In this document: positions 26,160-34,804 of the stretch, piece by piece
How the letters are laid out: every line of letters begins with the position of its first letter
How positions within the stretch are numbered: position 1 is the first letter of the stretch
Source: Alistipes sp.
GTDB taxonomy: Bacteria; Bacteroidota; Bacteroidia; Bacteroidales; Rikenellaceae
Assembly: GCA_017463615.1 (NCBI GenBank)
Contig: JAFTOU010000027.1
Coordinates: 186,001-250,000 of the forward strand
Direction: 5' to 3'
Length of the DNA stretch: 64,000 nt
Program-made: the position numbers and the translations under genes
The notes under the pieces: generated by a model
Told to the model about the DNA's origin: nothing
Database searches by the model: none
Seen by the model: the letters and a program-made list of their open reading frames with translations, nothing else

Positions 26160-26850
26160 ATTTTTTAATTTGTCCATAGTAAGCATTAGCACCGTGCTTG
26201 CGATTATAATGCTTCTCCACCAAATCATCATTCATCTCAACGGTTGGGTTGAGGGCGAGGGTGATGGATGCCATACGGGCAACCTCCTCAAGGATGACGG
26301 AGTTCTGAACAGCCTCCTTGGCGTTCTTACCCCAAGTGAAAGGTCCGTGGTGAGCAACAAGCACCGCAGGGGTGTGCATAGGCTCCATATCCCTAAAGGC
26401 ATCGGCGATAACCGTACCTGTCTCTGCCTCGTAGGCACGCTCAATCTGCTCAGTAGTCATCTCGGCAGTGCAAGGGACAGCCTTGTGGAAGGTGTCGGAG
26501 TGGGTAGTACCGAGGTTCGGAATGCTACGGCACGCCTGCGCCCACGCTGTTGCGTATGTTGAGTGGGTGTGTACCACCGCGCCAACCTCGGCAAAAGCCT
26601 TATAGATAGCCAGGTGCGTAGGGGTATCTGACGACGGGCGCAGATTGCCCTCAACGACATTGCCGTCAAGGTCTACAACAACCATATCCTCGGCGGTCAT
26701 ATCGTCGTAGCTTACACCACTTGGCTTGATAACCACCAGATTTGTCTCTCTATCAATAGCCGAAACATTACCCCATGTAAGGATAACCAATCCATGACGC
26801 ACAAGGTCCAGATTTGCTTGGCATACGCTCTGCTTCAGATTCTCCAACAT
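26158..26850 (-). CDS. araD: AraD-type L-ribulose-5-phosphate 4-epimerase
   Basis: The 230-residue class II aldolase-fold enzyme interconverts L-ribulose-5-P and D-xylulose-5-P. The start MLENLKQSVCQANLDLVRHG at ATG 26848-26850 aligns with E. coli AraD, so seven upstream in-frame residues are left out. Hallmarks are LTWGNVSA, KPSGV, the SSDTPTH stretch and the zinc ligands VVHTHSTYATAWAQ and AHHGPFTWG. No araA or araB kinase accompanies it; its only close partner is egsA. Ribulose-5-P here could come from ascorbate, arabinose or other pentose routes, and this window does not decide. Confidence 0.92.
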   Translation of the reverse strand: MLENLKQSVCQANLDLVRHGLVILTWGNVSAIDRETNLVVIKPSGVSYDDMTAEDMVVVDLDGNVVEGNLRPSSDTPTHLAIYKAFAEVGAVVHTHSTYATAWAQACRSIPNLGTTHSDTFHKAVPCTAEMTTEQIERAYEAETGTVIADAFRDMEPMHTPAVLVAHHGPFTWGKNAKEAVQNSVILEEVARMASITLALNPTVEMNDDLVEKHYNRKHGANAYYGQIKK

Positions 26851-26868
26851 ACTATCACATATTTTGCA

Positions 26869-26876
26869 CAAAAGTA
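26869..26876 (-). promoter_or_regulatory. Possible -7 box of araD
   Basis: TACTTTTG on the - strand fits TAnnTTTG and lies 18 bases before the araD start. Confidence 0.45.
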
Positions 26877-26888
26877 TAAAGAAAAATG

Positions 26889-26928
26889 CAAAAAGGAAAG
26901 AAATTTACTATTTTTTCTTTCCTTTTTG
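26889..26928 (-). terminator. Terminator after trmB
   Basis: A perfect 15-bp inverted repeat (CAAAAAGGAAAGAAA at 26889-26903 and its complement at 26914-26928, 10-base loop) sits 18 bases after the trmB stop. The - strand arm is followed by CATTTTTC. It closes the long operon that begins at 35.7 kb. Confidence 0.7.
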
Positions 26929-26946
26929 TTTCGTTTTGGGTTGCTT

Positions 26947-27693
26947 TTACTTTTTTCTTGCCTCCTCATCGTCCTTTGCGAGGATTTCGTCGCCCTCCCA
27001 CTCAAACATCGGGAAAGATTTTTGTCCGCCCAACCCGAAGCAGGTGTATGTTATCGGCAACCCGCGTTGCAGGTAGACCGTCTCGTAGGCTGTCTTTACG
27101 GAGAGCACCTCGTCGGCATATCCGCTGCCGTAGATATCGTTGTTTGCCACCTGACAAGGCAGGCCGAAGTGTGCAATTACCGCCTGCGTATAATTATATA
27201 GGTGTTGCGAGTCGGTCTTGAGGTTTATAACGCCATCCTCAGTAAGCAGCTGGGCGTAGTACTCCAGAAATATTGGCGAGGTGAGGCGCTTCTTAGCTCG
27301 GCGGGTCTTAAGCTGCGGGTCAGGGAAGGTTATCCACAGCTCGGCAATCTCACCAGCAGCAAAGAGCGAGGTGATAAACTCTATACGTGCACGCAGAAAG
27401 CCCACATTGCTCATACCGCGCTCTGTGGCGGTCTTTGCTCCGCGCCACATACGAGCACCCTTGATATCTACGCCGATAAAGTTCTTGTCGGGGTTACGCT
27501 CGGCAAGGGCTACGGTATACTCGCCCTTACCACAACCCAGCTCAAGCACTATAGGGTTGTCGTTATGAAAAAAGTCGCTATGCCAACGACCCTTGAGTGG
27601 GTGGTCGGTGCGGAACATCTGCTCAAACTCAGGCTCTACGAAGCAGGCAAATGTCTTATTCTCGGCAAATCGTTTCAGTTTATCCTTTCCCAT
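26947..27693 (-). CDS. trmB: TrmB, tRNA (guanine-N7-)-methyltransferase
   Basis: The 248-residue enzyme methylates G46 in the tRNA variable loop. It has the class I SAM motif VLELGCGKGEYTVALAE, the GVDIKGARMWRGAK block with its acidic SAM contact, and the TrmB signature WITFPDPQLKTRRAKKRLTSP. The C-terminal TAYETVYLQRGLPITY region is also typical. Its ATG overlaps the TAA stop of the gldH-like gene by one base (TAATG), and it is the last gene of the run from ricT. A strong inverted repeat follows the stop. Confidence 0.95.
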   Translation of the reverse strand: MGKDKLKRFAENKTFACFVEPEFEQMFRTDHPLKGRWHSDFFHNDNPIVLELGCGKGEYTVALAERNPDKNFIGVDIKGARMWRGAKTATERGMSNVGFLRARIEFITSLFAAGEIAELWITFPDPQLKTRRAKKRLTSPIFLEYYAQLLTEDGVINLKTDSQHLYNYTQAVIAHFGLPCQVANNDIYGSGYADEVLSVKTAYETVYLQRGLPITYTCFGLGGQKSFPMFEWEGDEILAKDDEEARKK

Positions 27694-28112
27694 TACTCTC
27701 TAATCTCTATGCCCACTGCCTCTACGCCCTTGACTGTACGGCAGGGGGTTATTGTAAAAATATAGTCGCCACGCTGCTCAAGTAGGCAGTCTGCACGATA
27801 AGGTATAACCTCCGACGCCGTTACTGCCGTGGCGTGATAGTCCCGCTTAAGATGCAGCAGCACCTGCTCGCGACACTGATGCACATCGGGCAGTGAGGTG
27901 TGCAGCGTAACGGTCAGCGTATCGTCCTTGAACTTATCGTTGTAGCGCAGGGCTACGGATATATCGCGCAGCGACTCTGTATCGTCGTTGCTGTAAACGA
28001 TACTCACAGGCTTTGTCCAGCCGTAGGTATCCACCGCCTGCATAGCTATATGCTCCTTAGAGCCGCAGCCGATGCAGAGCAGCGAGACGATAAGCACAAA
28101 AACTGTTCGCAT
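27693..28112 (-). CDS. gldH: GldH-like lipoprotein
   Basis: The 139-residue lipoprotein has a signal peptide with lipobox LLCIGC (Cys16). The remainder (TYGWTKPVSI ... LRDISVALRYNDKF ... DTLTVTLHTSLPD) fits GldH, a lipoprotein needed for gliding and type IX secretion in Flavobacterium but conserved in non-gliding Bacteroidales as well. The start at 28112 is fixed by the signal peptide; an open frame continues 135 codons upstream but only as a shadow of ricT. It is preceded by ricT with one base between and overlaps trmB, a gene order common in the group. Confidence 0.8.
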   Translation of the reverse strand: MRTVFVLIVSLLCIGCGSKEHIAMQAVDTYGWTKPVSIVYSNDDTESLRDISVALRYNDKFKDDTLTVTLHTSLPDVHQCREQVLLHLKRDYHATAVTASEVIPYRADCLLEQRGDYIFTITPCRTVKGVEAVGIEIRE

Positions 28113-28113
28113 A

Positions 28114-29475
28114 CTACTGGTTATTCTCAGGTTTGCTTGCCCCCTTATCGCCACCCTCCTGCTGAGGACGACGAGGACGGAAGCGGTTATTTCTGCCACG
28201 AGACTGATGACGACGATCTCCCCTATCGCCACGCTCGCCACCCTGAGCATTCTGAGCACCCTGAGCACCCTCTGGCTTATGGTCAGCCTTTGGCTGTGCA
28301 CCCTCCTGCTGAGGTTTATCCTGCTCGGCACGCTCTGCGCGAGGCTGCTGTGGCTTATTGTTGCGACGCTTCTTGCGCTTCTTGTTCTTATCAAAGCGGG
28401 TGATGCTATCCTCCTCGGTGCGATATGTAGGCTCGTCACTCTTTGCCGGTGCACTATCGCCCGCGATGCTCTCAACCTTCTCGCCATTGTGGTTGGCAGC
28501 CAAAATCTCGCGCACACGCCAAACAGGGATAGTCACAACATTAGACATCATCTCCTTGCTACTGCTGAATGTCATGGTCTTTGCCAGCACATCGGTCTTG
28601 ATAAGGTAGTACTCGCCATCAATAGCCTGCAGTGGCTCCTTGACGCGCGGAATAGCACGGCGAGCATCCATATAGAGGTCGTACTCATACATCAGGCAGC
28701 ACTTGAGCTTAGAGCACTGACCTGCCAACTTAAGCGGGTTGAGCGAGAGGTCCTGCACGCGAGCAGCACCCGTAGTGACAGACGAGAAGCTCGAAATCCA
28801 CGATGCGCAGCAGAGCTCACGACCGCAAGCGCCGATACCGCCAATGCGACCAGCCTCCTGACGAGCACCAATCTGCTTCATCTCAATGCGAATATGGAAC
28901 TGCTCGGCAAAGACCTTGATAAGCTCGCGGAAGTCCACACGGCCATCGGCGATATAGTAGAATATAGCCTTAATCTTATCGCCCTGATACTCCACATCGC
29001 CAATCTTCATATCCAGACCCATATCGGCAGCAATCTGGCGCGAGCGAATCATCGTCTCGTGCTCCAGAGCGATAGCCTCCTGCCAACGCTCAATATCGTA
29101 CGGCTTAGCCTTGCGGTATATCTTCTTGAACTCGCCATTGAATGGGTTGAAGCCCACGCGACGCATCTGCTTGGCAACCATATCGCCCGTAAGCGAGATG
29201 ATACCTATATCGTGACCCGGCGATGCCTCCACAGCCACAATGTCGCCAATCTGGAGGTCCAGGTTGTTCACATTCTGGTAGAATGAGCGGCGGGTATTCT
29301 TAAAACGCACCTCAAATATATCGCATGGCTGGTGGTCTGGGTACTCCGCCTGCCAAGCGCTCTCGTGCAACTTAAAGCAACCCTCAGCGACCTGAGCCGT
29401 AACCTCGCCCTGCTCATTATAGCCAAAGGCGCAGCCACGACCAACCATTGGGGTTAGATATTTCTTATAGTCCAT
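28114..29475 (-). CDS. ricT: RicT/YaaT-like PSP1-domain protein
   Basis: The 453-residue protein contains the PSP1 domain (about residues 60-270) with the conserved cysteine cluster GACGRELCCASW and CSKLKCCLMYE. These cysteines are known to bind Fe-S clusters in Bacillus RicT, a factor affecting RNA maturation and competence. The C-terminal 110 residues are a charged low-complexity tail (KNKKRKKRRNNKPQQP, then repeated QGG, RGDRGDRR and RPRRPQQE), as in RNA-associated proteins. A TAnnTTTG box lies 26 bases upstream, so it can start its own transcript with gldH and trmB. Confidence 0.85.
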   Translation of the reverse strand: MDYKKYLTPMVGRGCAFGYNEQGEVTAQVAEGCFKLHESAWQAEYPDHQPCDIFEVRFKNTRRSFYQNVNNLDLQIGDIVAVEASPGHDIGIISLTGDMVAKQMRRVGFNPFNGEFKKIYRKAKPYDIERWQEAIALEHETMIRSRQIAADMGLDMKIGDVEYQGDKIKAIFYYIADGRVDFRELIKVFAEQFHIRIEMKQIGARQEAGRIGGIGACGRELCCASWISSFSSVTTGAARVQDLSLNPLKLAGQCSKLKCCLMYEYDLYMDARRAIPRVKEPLQAIDGEYYLIKTDVLAKTMTFSSSKEMMSNVVTIPVWRVREILAANHNGEKVESIAGDSAPAKSDEPTYRTEEDSITRFDKNKKRKKRRNNKPQQPRAERAEQDKPQQEGAQPKADHKPEGAQGAQNAQGGERGDRGDRRHQSRGRNNRFRPRRPQQEGGDKGASKPENNQ

Positions 29476-29500
29476 AGTTTCAATAATCTACAATAATTAA

Positions 29501-29508
29501 CAAAGATA
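29501..29508 (-). promoter_or_regulatory. -7 box of the ricT-gldH-trmB unit
   Basis: TATCTTTG on the - strand lies 26 bases before the ricT start, in the 64-base gap after the MATE gene. Confidence 0.6.
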
Positions 29509-29539
29509 GAAATAAAAGTTGAATTTACCCTCTGTATCG

Positions 29540-30901
29540 CTATTTTTTCAGGAACATTTTTTCATTCTTCAAATTTCTATGCACCCGAACACCATACGCC
29601 ACCGCCGCCGTTGTCAGTCCCACGACATAGCCCACAAGCAGTCCCACACTTCCAAAACCGAAGGTGAAGGCACAAAGGTAACCCACAGGTATATTTATCA
29701 ATATATAGGCAACAAAGGATAGGTAGGCGATAATCTTCACATCCTGCATACCCCTCAGCACACCGATAAGCGACCCCTGCACAGCATCCGACACCTGATA
29801 GAGTGCCACGAGCACCATCATCGGCGCCGCCAAGGCGATAATCTCGCTACTCGGCGTAAAGGCCATAGGTAGCACCCCTCGTAGAGCAACAAAAGCGACC
29901 AGCACCACCACGCCCCACAGCACAGCCAAGTGCAGAGATGCAGTTACTGCCGAGCGCATCTGCGCCATATCCCTCAGTCCATAGCAGTGCGAGGTGCGGA
30001 TAGTCGCAGCGCTACCCAACGCCACGGTAATCATAAAGGCTGCATTGCCGTAGGTCATAGCCACCTGATTTGCCGCAATAGCCTCAGCGCCAAACCAACC
30101 CATCATCACACTTGTAACCACAAAGGCGGCGCCCTCAAGCAACATCTGCCCCGCCGTAGGTATGCCGATAGTCAGCAGGCGCAGGGTATCCTTCAGGTAG
30201 TTCACACCGCGCGAGAAGAGCTTCAGGTAGTCCCTATACTTGCTACGGATAAGGAAGTAGGCAAATATCAGCACTGGCGACATATAGCGGGCAATAAGCG
30301 TAGCCAAGCCCGCGCCATAGACACCCATAGCCTCATAGCCACAATGTCCATAGATAAATACCCAGTTGAGCGCAACATTTATCAGGTTGGTAATGATGGC
30401 AATAACCATCGGCGTCGCCGTATCGCCCATACCCTCCAGAAACTGCTTAAAGCAGCCATAGAGCATAATCGCTGGCAGGCTATAGGCCATCAGTCGGTAG
30501 TACGGCACAGCCATATCCACCACCTCCACAGGCTGTCCGAGGCGGTAGAGAAGCGGCACGGAGAGCAGCTGCAGCACCATAAATATCACACCGATAATAG
30601 GAAAGCTGACAAGCGACGACTGCAGGTAGTGCGCCGTACGACGATACTCGCCACGAGCGAAGTGCTCGCCAATAATAGGCGTAATGCCCAGCGTAAGACC
30701 CAGAGCCAAGCTGAACATCACAAAGCTAATCATCACACCAAACGATACGGCAGAGAGTGGCAGCGGGTCCTGCCCACCATACGCCCCCACCATAGCGTTA
30801 TCGGCAAACTGCACGACAATATATCCCAGCTGCGAGAGCGCAACGGGCAGTGCCAAGCGTAGATTAGCCTTATAGTCTGTAATATATCTACTTAAAATCA
30901 A
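29540..30901 (-). CDS. MATE-family multidrug/toxin efflux transporter (NorM-like)
   Basis: The 453-residue protein has twelve membrane segments in two homologous halves: ALPVALSQLGYIVVQFADNAMVG in helix 1 and GIPTAGQMLLEGAAFVV in helix 7 are the usual MATE half-starts. It would export cationic drugs in exchange for Na+ or H+; substrate and ion are unknown. The start codon is TTG at 30899-30901, overlapping the TGA of radA as TTGA; the next in-frame ATG is within helix 1, so TTG is almost certainly used. That weak start may keep expression below that of radA. Confidence 0.9.
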   Translation of the reverse strand: MILSRYITDYKANLRLALPVALSQLGYIVVQFADNAMVGAYGGQDPLPLSAVSFGVMISFVMFSLALGLTLGITPIIGEHFARGEYRRTAHYLQSSLVSFPIIGVIFMVLQLLSVPLLYRLGQPVEVVDMAVPYYRLMAYSLPAIMLYGCFKQFLEGMGDTATPMVIAIITNLINVALNWVFIYGHCGYEAMGVYGAGLATLIARYMSPVLIFAYFLIRSKYRDYLKLFSRGVNYLKDTLRLLTIGIPTAGQMLLEGAAFVVTSVMMGWFGAEAIAANQVAMTYGNAAFMITVALGSAATIRTSHCYGLRDMAQMRSAVTASLHLAVLWGVVVLVAFVALRGVLPMAFTPSSEIIALAAPMMVLVALYQVSDAVQGSLIGVLRGMQDVKIIAYLSFVAYILINIPVGYLCAFTFGFGSVGLLVGYVVGLTTAAVAYGVRVHRNLKNEKMFLKK

Positions 30902-32283
30902 TCCTGCTCCTCCACCTGAGTGTTAAAGATGTGGCGAGCAAGCTCCCCAACACTATTTATACGCACCACCTCTATGCCCTCAACAACCTTCTGCGGCTTT
31001 GGGGCATAACCAGAGATGACGATAGTAGAAAATCCCAATCGTGCCGCCTCGGCTACGCGCTGCTCTGTGCGCGGTGCTGGGCGTACCTCGCCCGACAGAC
31101 CTATCTCGCCCGCAAAGCAGATACCATCGCACAGAGGGGTGTCGTAGTAGGACGAGACTACCGCCGCAATAACGGCAAGGTCAAGTCCCGTATCGGCAAC
31201 CTTAAAGCCTCCCGCAAAGTTGAGGAAGACATCCTTCTGGAACATCTTTAGCCCCACCTTCTTCTCAACTACTGCCAGCAGCATATTCATCCTTCGCGAA
31301 TCAAAGCCCGTGGTATTTCGCTGCGGAGTACCGTATGCTGCCTGACTCACAAGCGCTTGCACCTCAATAAGATATGGACGCACGCCATCTACCGAAGCAC
31401 CTACAGCAACACCGCTCAGTGGCTCGGCATAGTGCGTGAGCAGTATCTCCGAAGGGTTATCCACGCACTTGAGTCCCGTGCCGGTCATCTCAAAGACGCC
31501 AATCTCAAAGGTTGCTCCAAAGCGGTTCTTTATACCGCGCAGAATACGGTAGATATTGTTATTATCGCCCTCAAACTGAAGCACCACATCTACGATATGC
31601 TCCAGCACCTTAGGTCCTGCGATAGTACCCTCCTTGGTGATATGTCCGATGATAAAAATCGCCGTCCCGGTACTCTTGGCATACTTGAGCAGCGTAGCGG
31701 CACACTCACGAATCTGCGACACGCTACCCGGCGAAGAGTCCAGCAGCGAGGATGCCATAGTCTGTATAGAGTCAATGACCACGATATGCGGCTTAAGCTC
31801 CTCAATCTGCGCCACTACATTCTCCAGCAGCGTCTCGGTATAGACCGTACAGTTCTGATTATGAATACCTATGCGGTCGGCACGCAGGCGTATCTGCTCA
31901 GCACTCTCCTCGCCCGAGACATAGAGGGTCTTCATCCCATTATCCGTCAGGGCAAGCTGTAGCGAGAGGGTCGATTTACCGATACCCGGCTCGCCACCTA
32001 ACAGCACCAAAGAGCCTGGCACAACGCCCCCTCCGAGCACGCGATTTACCTCGCTATTGCCCGTATCAAGGCGGACGGTCTTGCCACACTCAATATCCTG
32101 CACCTTCTGCGGGCGAGCGGGCTCTATAGCGCGAGAGGCAACGAGTGCCGGCACGCTACTTGGCGCAGCGACAACCTCCTCGGCAAATGAGTTCCACGCG
32201 CCACACGAGGGGCACTTACCCAGCCACTTGGAGGCATCATATCCGCACTCGCGGCAGACATACATCTTCTTGACTTTAGCCAT
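30898..32283 (-). CDS. radA: RadA/Sms DNA repair protein
   Basis: The 461-residue RecA-like ATPase helps process recombination intermediates by driving branch migration. It has the N-terminal C4 zinc finger (CRECGYDASKWLGKCPSCG), Walker A GGEPGIGKSTL, the RadA-specific KNRFG motif in GIKNRFGATFE, and the C-terminal Lon-like domain (LAVIAAVVSSY and GEIGLSGEVRP). Length and motif order are normal. It lies 13 bases after rseP and its stop overlaps the MATE start. Confidence 0.97.
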   Translation of the reverse strand: MAKVKKMYVCRECGYDASKWLGKCPSCGAWNSFAEEVVAAPSSVPALVASRAIEPARPQKVQDIECGKTVRLDTGNSEVNRVLGGGVVPGSLVLLGGEPGIGKSTLSLQLALTDNGMKTLYVSGEESAEQIRLRADRIGIHNQNCTVYTETLLENVVAQIEELKPHIVVIDSIQTMASSLLDSSPGSVSQIRECAATLLKYAKSTGTAIFIIGHITKEGTIAGPKVLEHIVDVVLQFEGDNNNIYRILRGIKNRFGATFEIGVFEMTGTGLKCVDNPSEILLTHYAEPLSGVAVGASVDGVRPYLIEVQALVSQAAYGTPQRNTTGFDSRRMNMLLAVVEKKVGLKMFQKDVFLNFAGGFKVADTGLDLAVIAAVVSSYYDTPLCDGICFAGEIGLSGEVRPAPRTEQRVAEAARLGFSTIVISGYAPKPQKVVEGIEVVRINSVGELARHIFNTQVEEQD

Positions 32284-32296
32284 TATGCTTTAGCTA

Positions 32297-33622
32297 TTAT
32301 TTGAACAGTCTGTAAATATCATTTCCATTTGCAAAGAGCATCAGCGCCAGTAGCAGCACAAGACCTACATACTGCGCAATCTCAAGCACGTGCTCGCTAA
32401 CCTTACGGCGGGTAATCATCTCCCAGAGCGTAAAGAGCGTATGTCCGCCATCCAATCCCGGAATAGGGATGATATTCATAATGGCGAGGATAATTGAGAG
32501 GAACGCCGTCATAGACCAGAAGGCGTGCCAGTCCCAACTTCCTGGGAATATCTTACCAATAGCGATAAAGCCACCCACCTGCTTGTAAAGACCTGTATCT
32601 GGCTTTACGATAAGTTTGAGCTGGTTCCAGTAGTTATTTATCGTCTTACCCGTCAGGCGAGCACCCGCAGGGATAGCCTGCAGCAGCGTGTAGCTCTTTG
32701 TGCGCAGAGTGTAAGGCAGTGCGGCGGTCATAACGCCAATCTTGCCCTCTGCGTTCACATCCACAAGGACAGAGAGCTGCTCCTGCCCACGCACAACCTT
32801 CAGCTCGGCAGCCTTACCGGCACGCTCCGTAAGCAGGGCGGCATAAGAGCCGAAATTAACCTCGTCAATGCCATCTATGCCGACGATGCGGTCGCCCTTC
32901 TGCAGACCAGAGGCCTTCGCGCTGTCAGACACTAACGAGTCTATAATAAACGGATGGAGCACAGTGCAGAACTGCCCGAACTCCTCCTTCTGACGCAGAG
33001 AGTTAATCTTCTCATACGGCACAGTCACGCCCGTAGGAGCACCATCGCGCAACACCACGACATTGAGGTCATCCTCGGCAAGAATCACGCGCGAGAGTAT
33101 CGCTGCGCTATTTACAATCTCCTCGTCGTTGATTGTAATAATACCATCACCATCGCGGAAGCCCAACGACTCGCCATCGGCATTGAAGCTATATCCATAC
33201 CCGCGCGTAACATCCTCATTTGCAAGATATTGCTCGCCCCACGCATAGCTTATACCGCAGTAGATGAAAAATGCAAGGATAACATTCATCGTAACGCCCG
33301 CAACAAGCACCAAGAAGCGCTGCCATGCTGGCTTTGAGCGGAACTCCCACGGCTGAGGCTCTGAGGCGAGATCTTTGCTGCCCTGATTCTCGTCAATCAT
33401 ACCGGCAATCTGGCAGTAGCCTCCCAGCGGCAGCCATCCCATACCATACTCGGTCTCTCCCCTACGGAACTTAAAGAGCGAAAATCCCCAATCAAAGAAG
33501 ATATAAAACTTGTCTACGCGGATTCTAAAGAGTCGCGCCATAATAAAGTGACCAAACTCATGAACAGTCACAAGTAGGGTCAAGCTCATAAAAAACTGGA
33601 TAATTCTAATTACTGTCTCCAT
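32297..33622 (-). CDS. rseP: RseP, site-2 intramembrane metalloprotease
   Basis: The 441-residue membrane protease cuts transmembrane anti-sigma factors and signal-peptide remnants. The zinc motif HEFGH is at residues 21-25 in the first helix, and the partner LDGGH (in PIPGLDGGHTLF) is in the C-terminal helix pair. Two PDZ-like regions lie between (about 130-200 and 215-290, the second with SGLQKGDRIVGIDG). It sits between dxr and radA, as in many bacteria where rseP follows dxr, and is part of the envelope/isoprenoid run. Confidence 0.95.
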   Translation of the reverse strand: METVIRIIQFFMSLTLLVTVHEFGHFIMARLFRIRVDKFYIFFDWGFSLFKFRRGETEYGMGWLPLGGYCQIAGMIDENQGSKDLASEPQPWEFRSKPAWQRFLVLVAGVTMNVILAFFIYCGISYAWGEQYLANEDVTRGYGYSFNADGESLGFRDGDGIITINDEEIVNSAAILSRVILAEDDLNVVVLRDGAPTGVTVPYEKINSLRQKEEFGQFCTVLHPFIIDSLVSDSAKASGLQKGDRIVGIDGIDEVNFGSYAALLTERAGKAAELKVVRGQEQLSVLVDVNAEGKIGVMTAALPYTLRTKSYTLLQAIPAGARLTGKTINNYWNQLKLIVKPDTGLYKQVGGFIAIGKIFPGSWDWHAFWSMTAFLSIILAIMNIIPIPGLDGGHTLFTLWEMITRRKVSEHVLEIAQYVGLVLLLALMLFANGNDIYRLFK

Positions 33623-33638
33623 ATTGAAATTTTATTGT

Positions 33639-34796
33639 TTACTCACTAATCTTCAAAAATTCACGAGCAAGGGCGCGAGCCTCGGCATCCGAAGCGGCAT
33701 ACTGCTCAAGGGTTGGGTGCTCCACAAATGTGGCGTGGCTGAGGGCGTACTCAATGGTGCGGACAATATCCAGATAGCCGCATCGGTGAGCCAAAAATGC
33801 CGCTACAGCGACCTCATTTGCACCATTCATCGTACAGGCTACCGTACCTCCGCGGCGAAGGCAGTTGTAGGCGATATCCAGTGCCGGGTACTTCACCCTA
33901 TCCACCTCGGCAAATGTCAGCGTAGGGTTTTGTGCAAAGCTGAAGTGCTCGTCTCTCACCGCACGGCGTGGGTACATCAGGGCAAAGGATATAGGCATGT
34001 GCATATCGGGCGTACCGAGCTGCGCCTTGATAGCCCCATCCTCAAACTCAACCATAGAGTGGATGACCGACTGAGGGTGCTGGATAACCGAAATCTTATC
34101 GGCATCCAAGCCAAAGAGCCACGCCGCCTCAATAACCTCAAAGCCCTTATTTACAAGCGTAGAGGAGTCTATGGTAATCTTTGCGCCCATGCTCCACTGC
34201 GGATGTCGCAGAGCCTGCTCTGGCGTTACATCGCCCAACGCCTCTATCGGAAGGTCGCGCAGCGAGCCACCACTGCAGGTGATAATCAATCGGCGCAGTG
34301 GCGAGTGCTCGCCAATAAGGCACTGGAAAATAGCCGAGTGCTCCGAGTCTATCGGAATTATCGGCGCATTATACTGTCGCGCAAGGCGCATAACCAACTC
34401 GCCTGCAACTACAAGGGTCTCTTTATTTGCCAGCGCAATCTTCTTAGATTTTTTTATCGCCGCCACTGTCGGTAGCAGACCCGCATAGCCCACAAGGGCA
34501 TTGACAACAACATCTACATTATCGTCGGCAGCCACCTGCGCCACAGCATCATCGCCCGCATAGACCTTTATCGGATATGGCTCCAGCGCCTGACAAAGTG
34601 GCTCATAGAGCGAGATGTCGGCAATCACTACGCTATCAACATTAAACTCAACAGCCTGCTGTGCCAGTCGCTGCCAGTTGCGATGCGCCGTAAGGGTGGT
34701 AACCTCAAATAGGTCGCTATTCTCGCGCACTATATCAAGCGTCTGCACGCCTATAGAGCCCGTTGAGCCAAGTAGTGCTATTCTCTGTTTACTCAT
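33639..34796 (-). CDS. dxr: DXP reductoisomerase (Dxr/IspC)
   Basis: The 385-residue enzyme makes MEP, the first committed step of the MEP isoprenoid pathway. The NADPH-binding loop LGSTGSIGVQTLDIV is at residues 9-23. The metal and substrate site is IPIDSEHSAIFQCL, with KITIDSSTLVNKGFEVIEA following, and NGANEVAV near the C-terminus is conserved. Neighbours are the M23-like gene 8 bases upstream and rseP 16 bases downstream. ispE of the same route is in this window but far away. Confidence 0.97.
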   Translation of the reverse strand: MSKQRIALLGSTGSIGVQTLDIVRENSDLFEVTTLTAHRNWQRLAQQAVEFNVDSVVIADISLYEPLCQALEPYPIKVYAGDDAVAQVAADDNVDVVVNALVGYAGLLPTVAAIKKSKKIALANKETLVVAGELVMRLARQYNAPIIPIDSEHSAIFQCLIGEHSPLRRLIITCSGGSLRDLPIEALGDVTPEQALRHPQWSMGAKITIDSSTLVNKGFEVIEAAWLFGLDADKISVIQHPQSVIHSMVEFEDGAIKAQLGTPDMHMPISFALMYPRRAVRDEHFSFAQNPTLTFAEVDRVKYPALDIAYNCLRRGGTVACTMNGANEVAVAAFLAHRCGYLDIVRTIEYALSHATFVEHPTLEQYAASDAEARALAREFLKISE

Positions 34797-34804
34797 CTTA
34801 AACT

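Noticed and set aside
28072-29286. Open frame of 404 codons opposite ricT
   Set aside because: Antisense shadow of a recognised family; composition is leucine/threonine-rich without domains.
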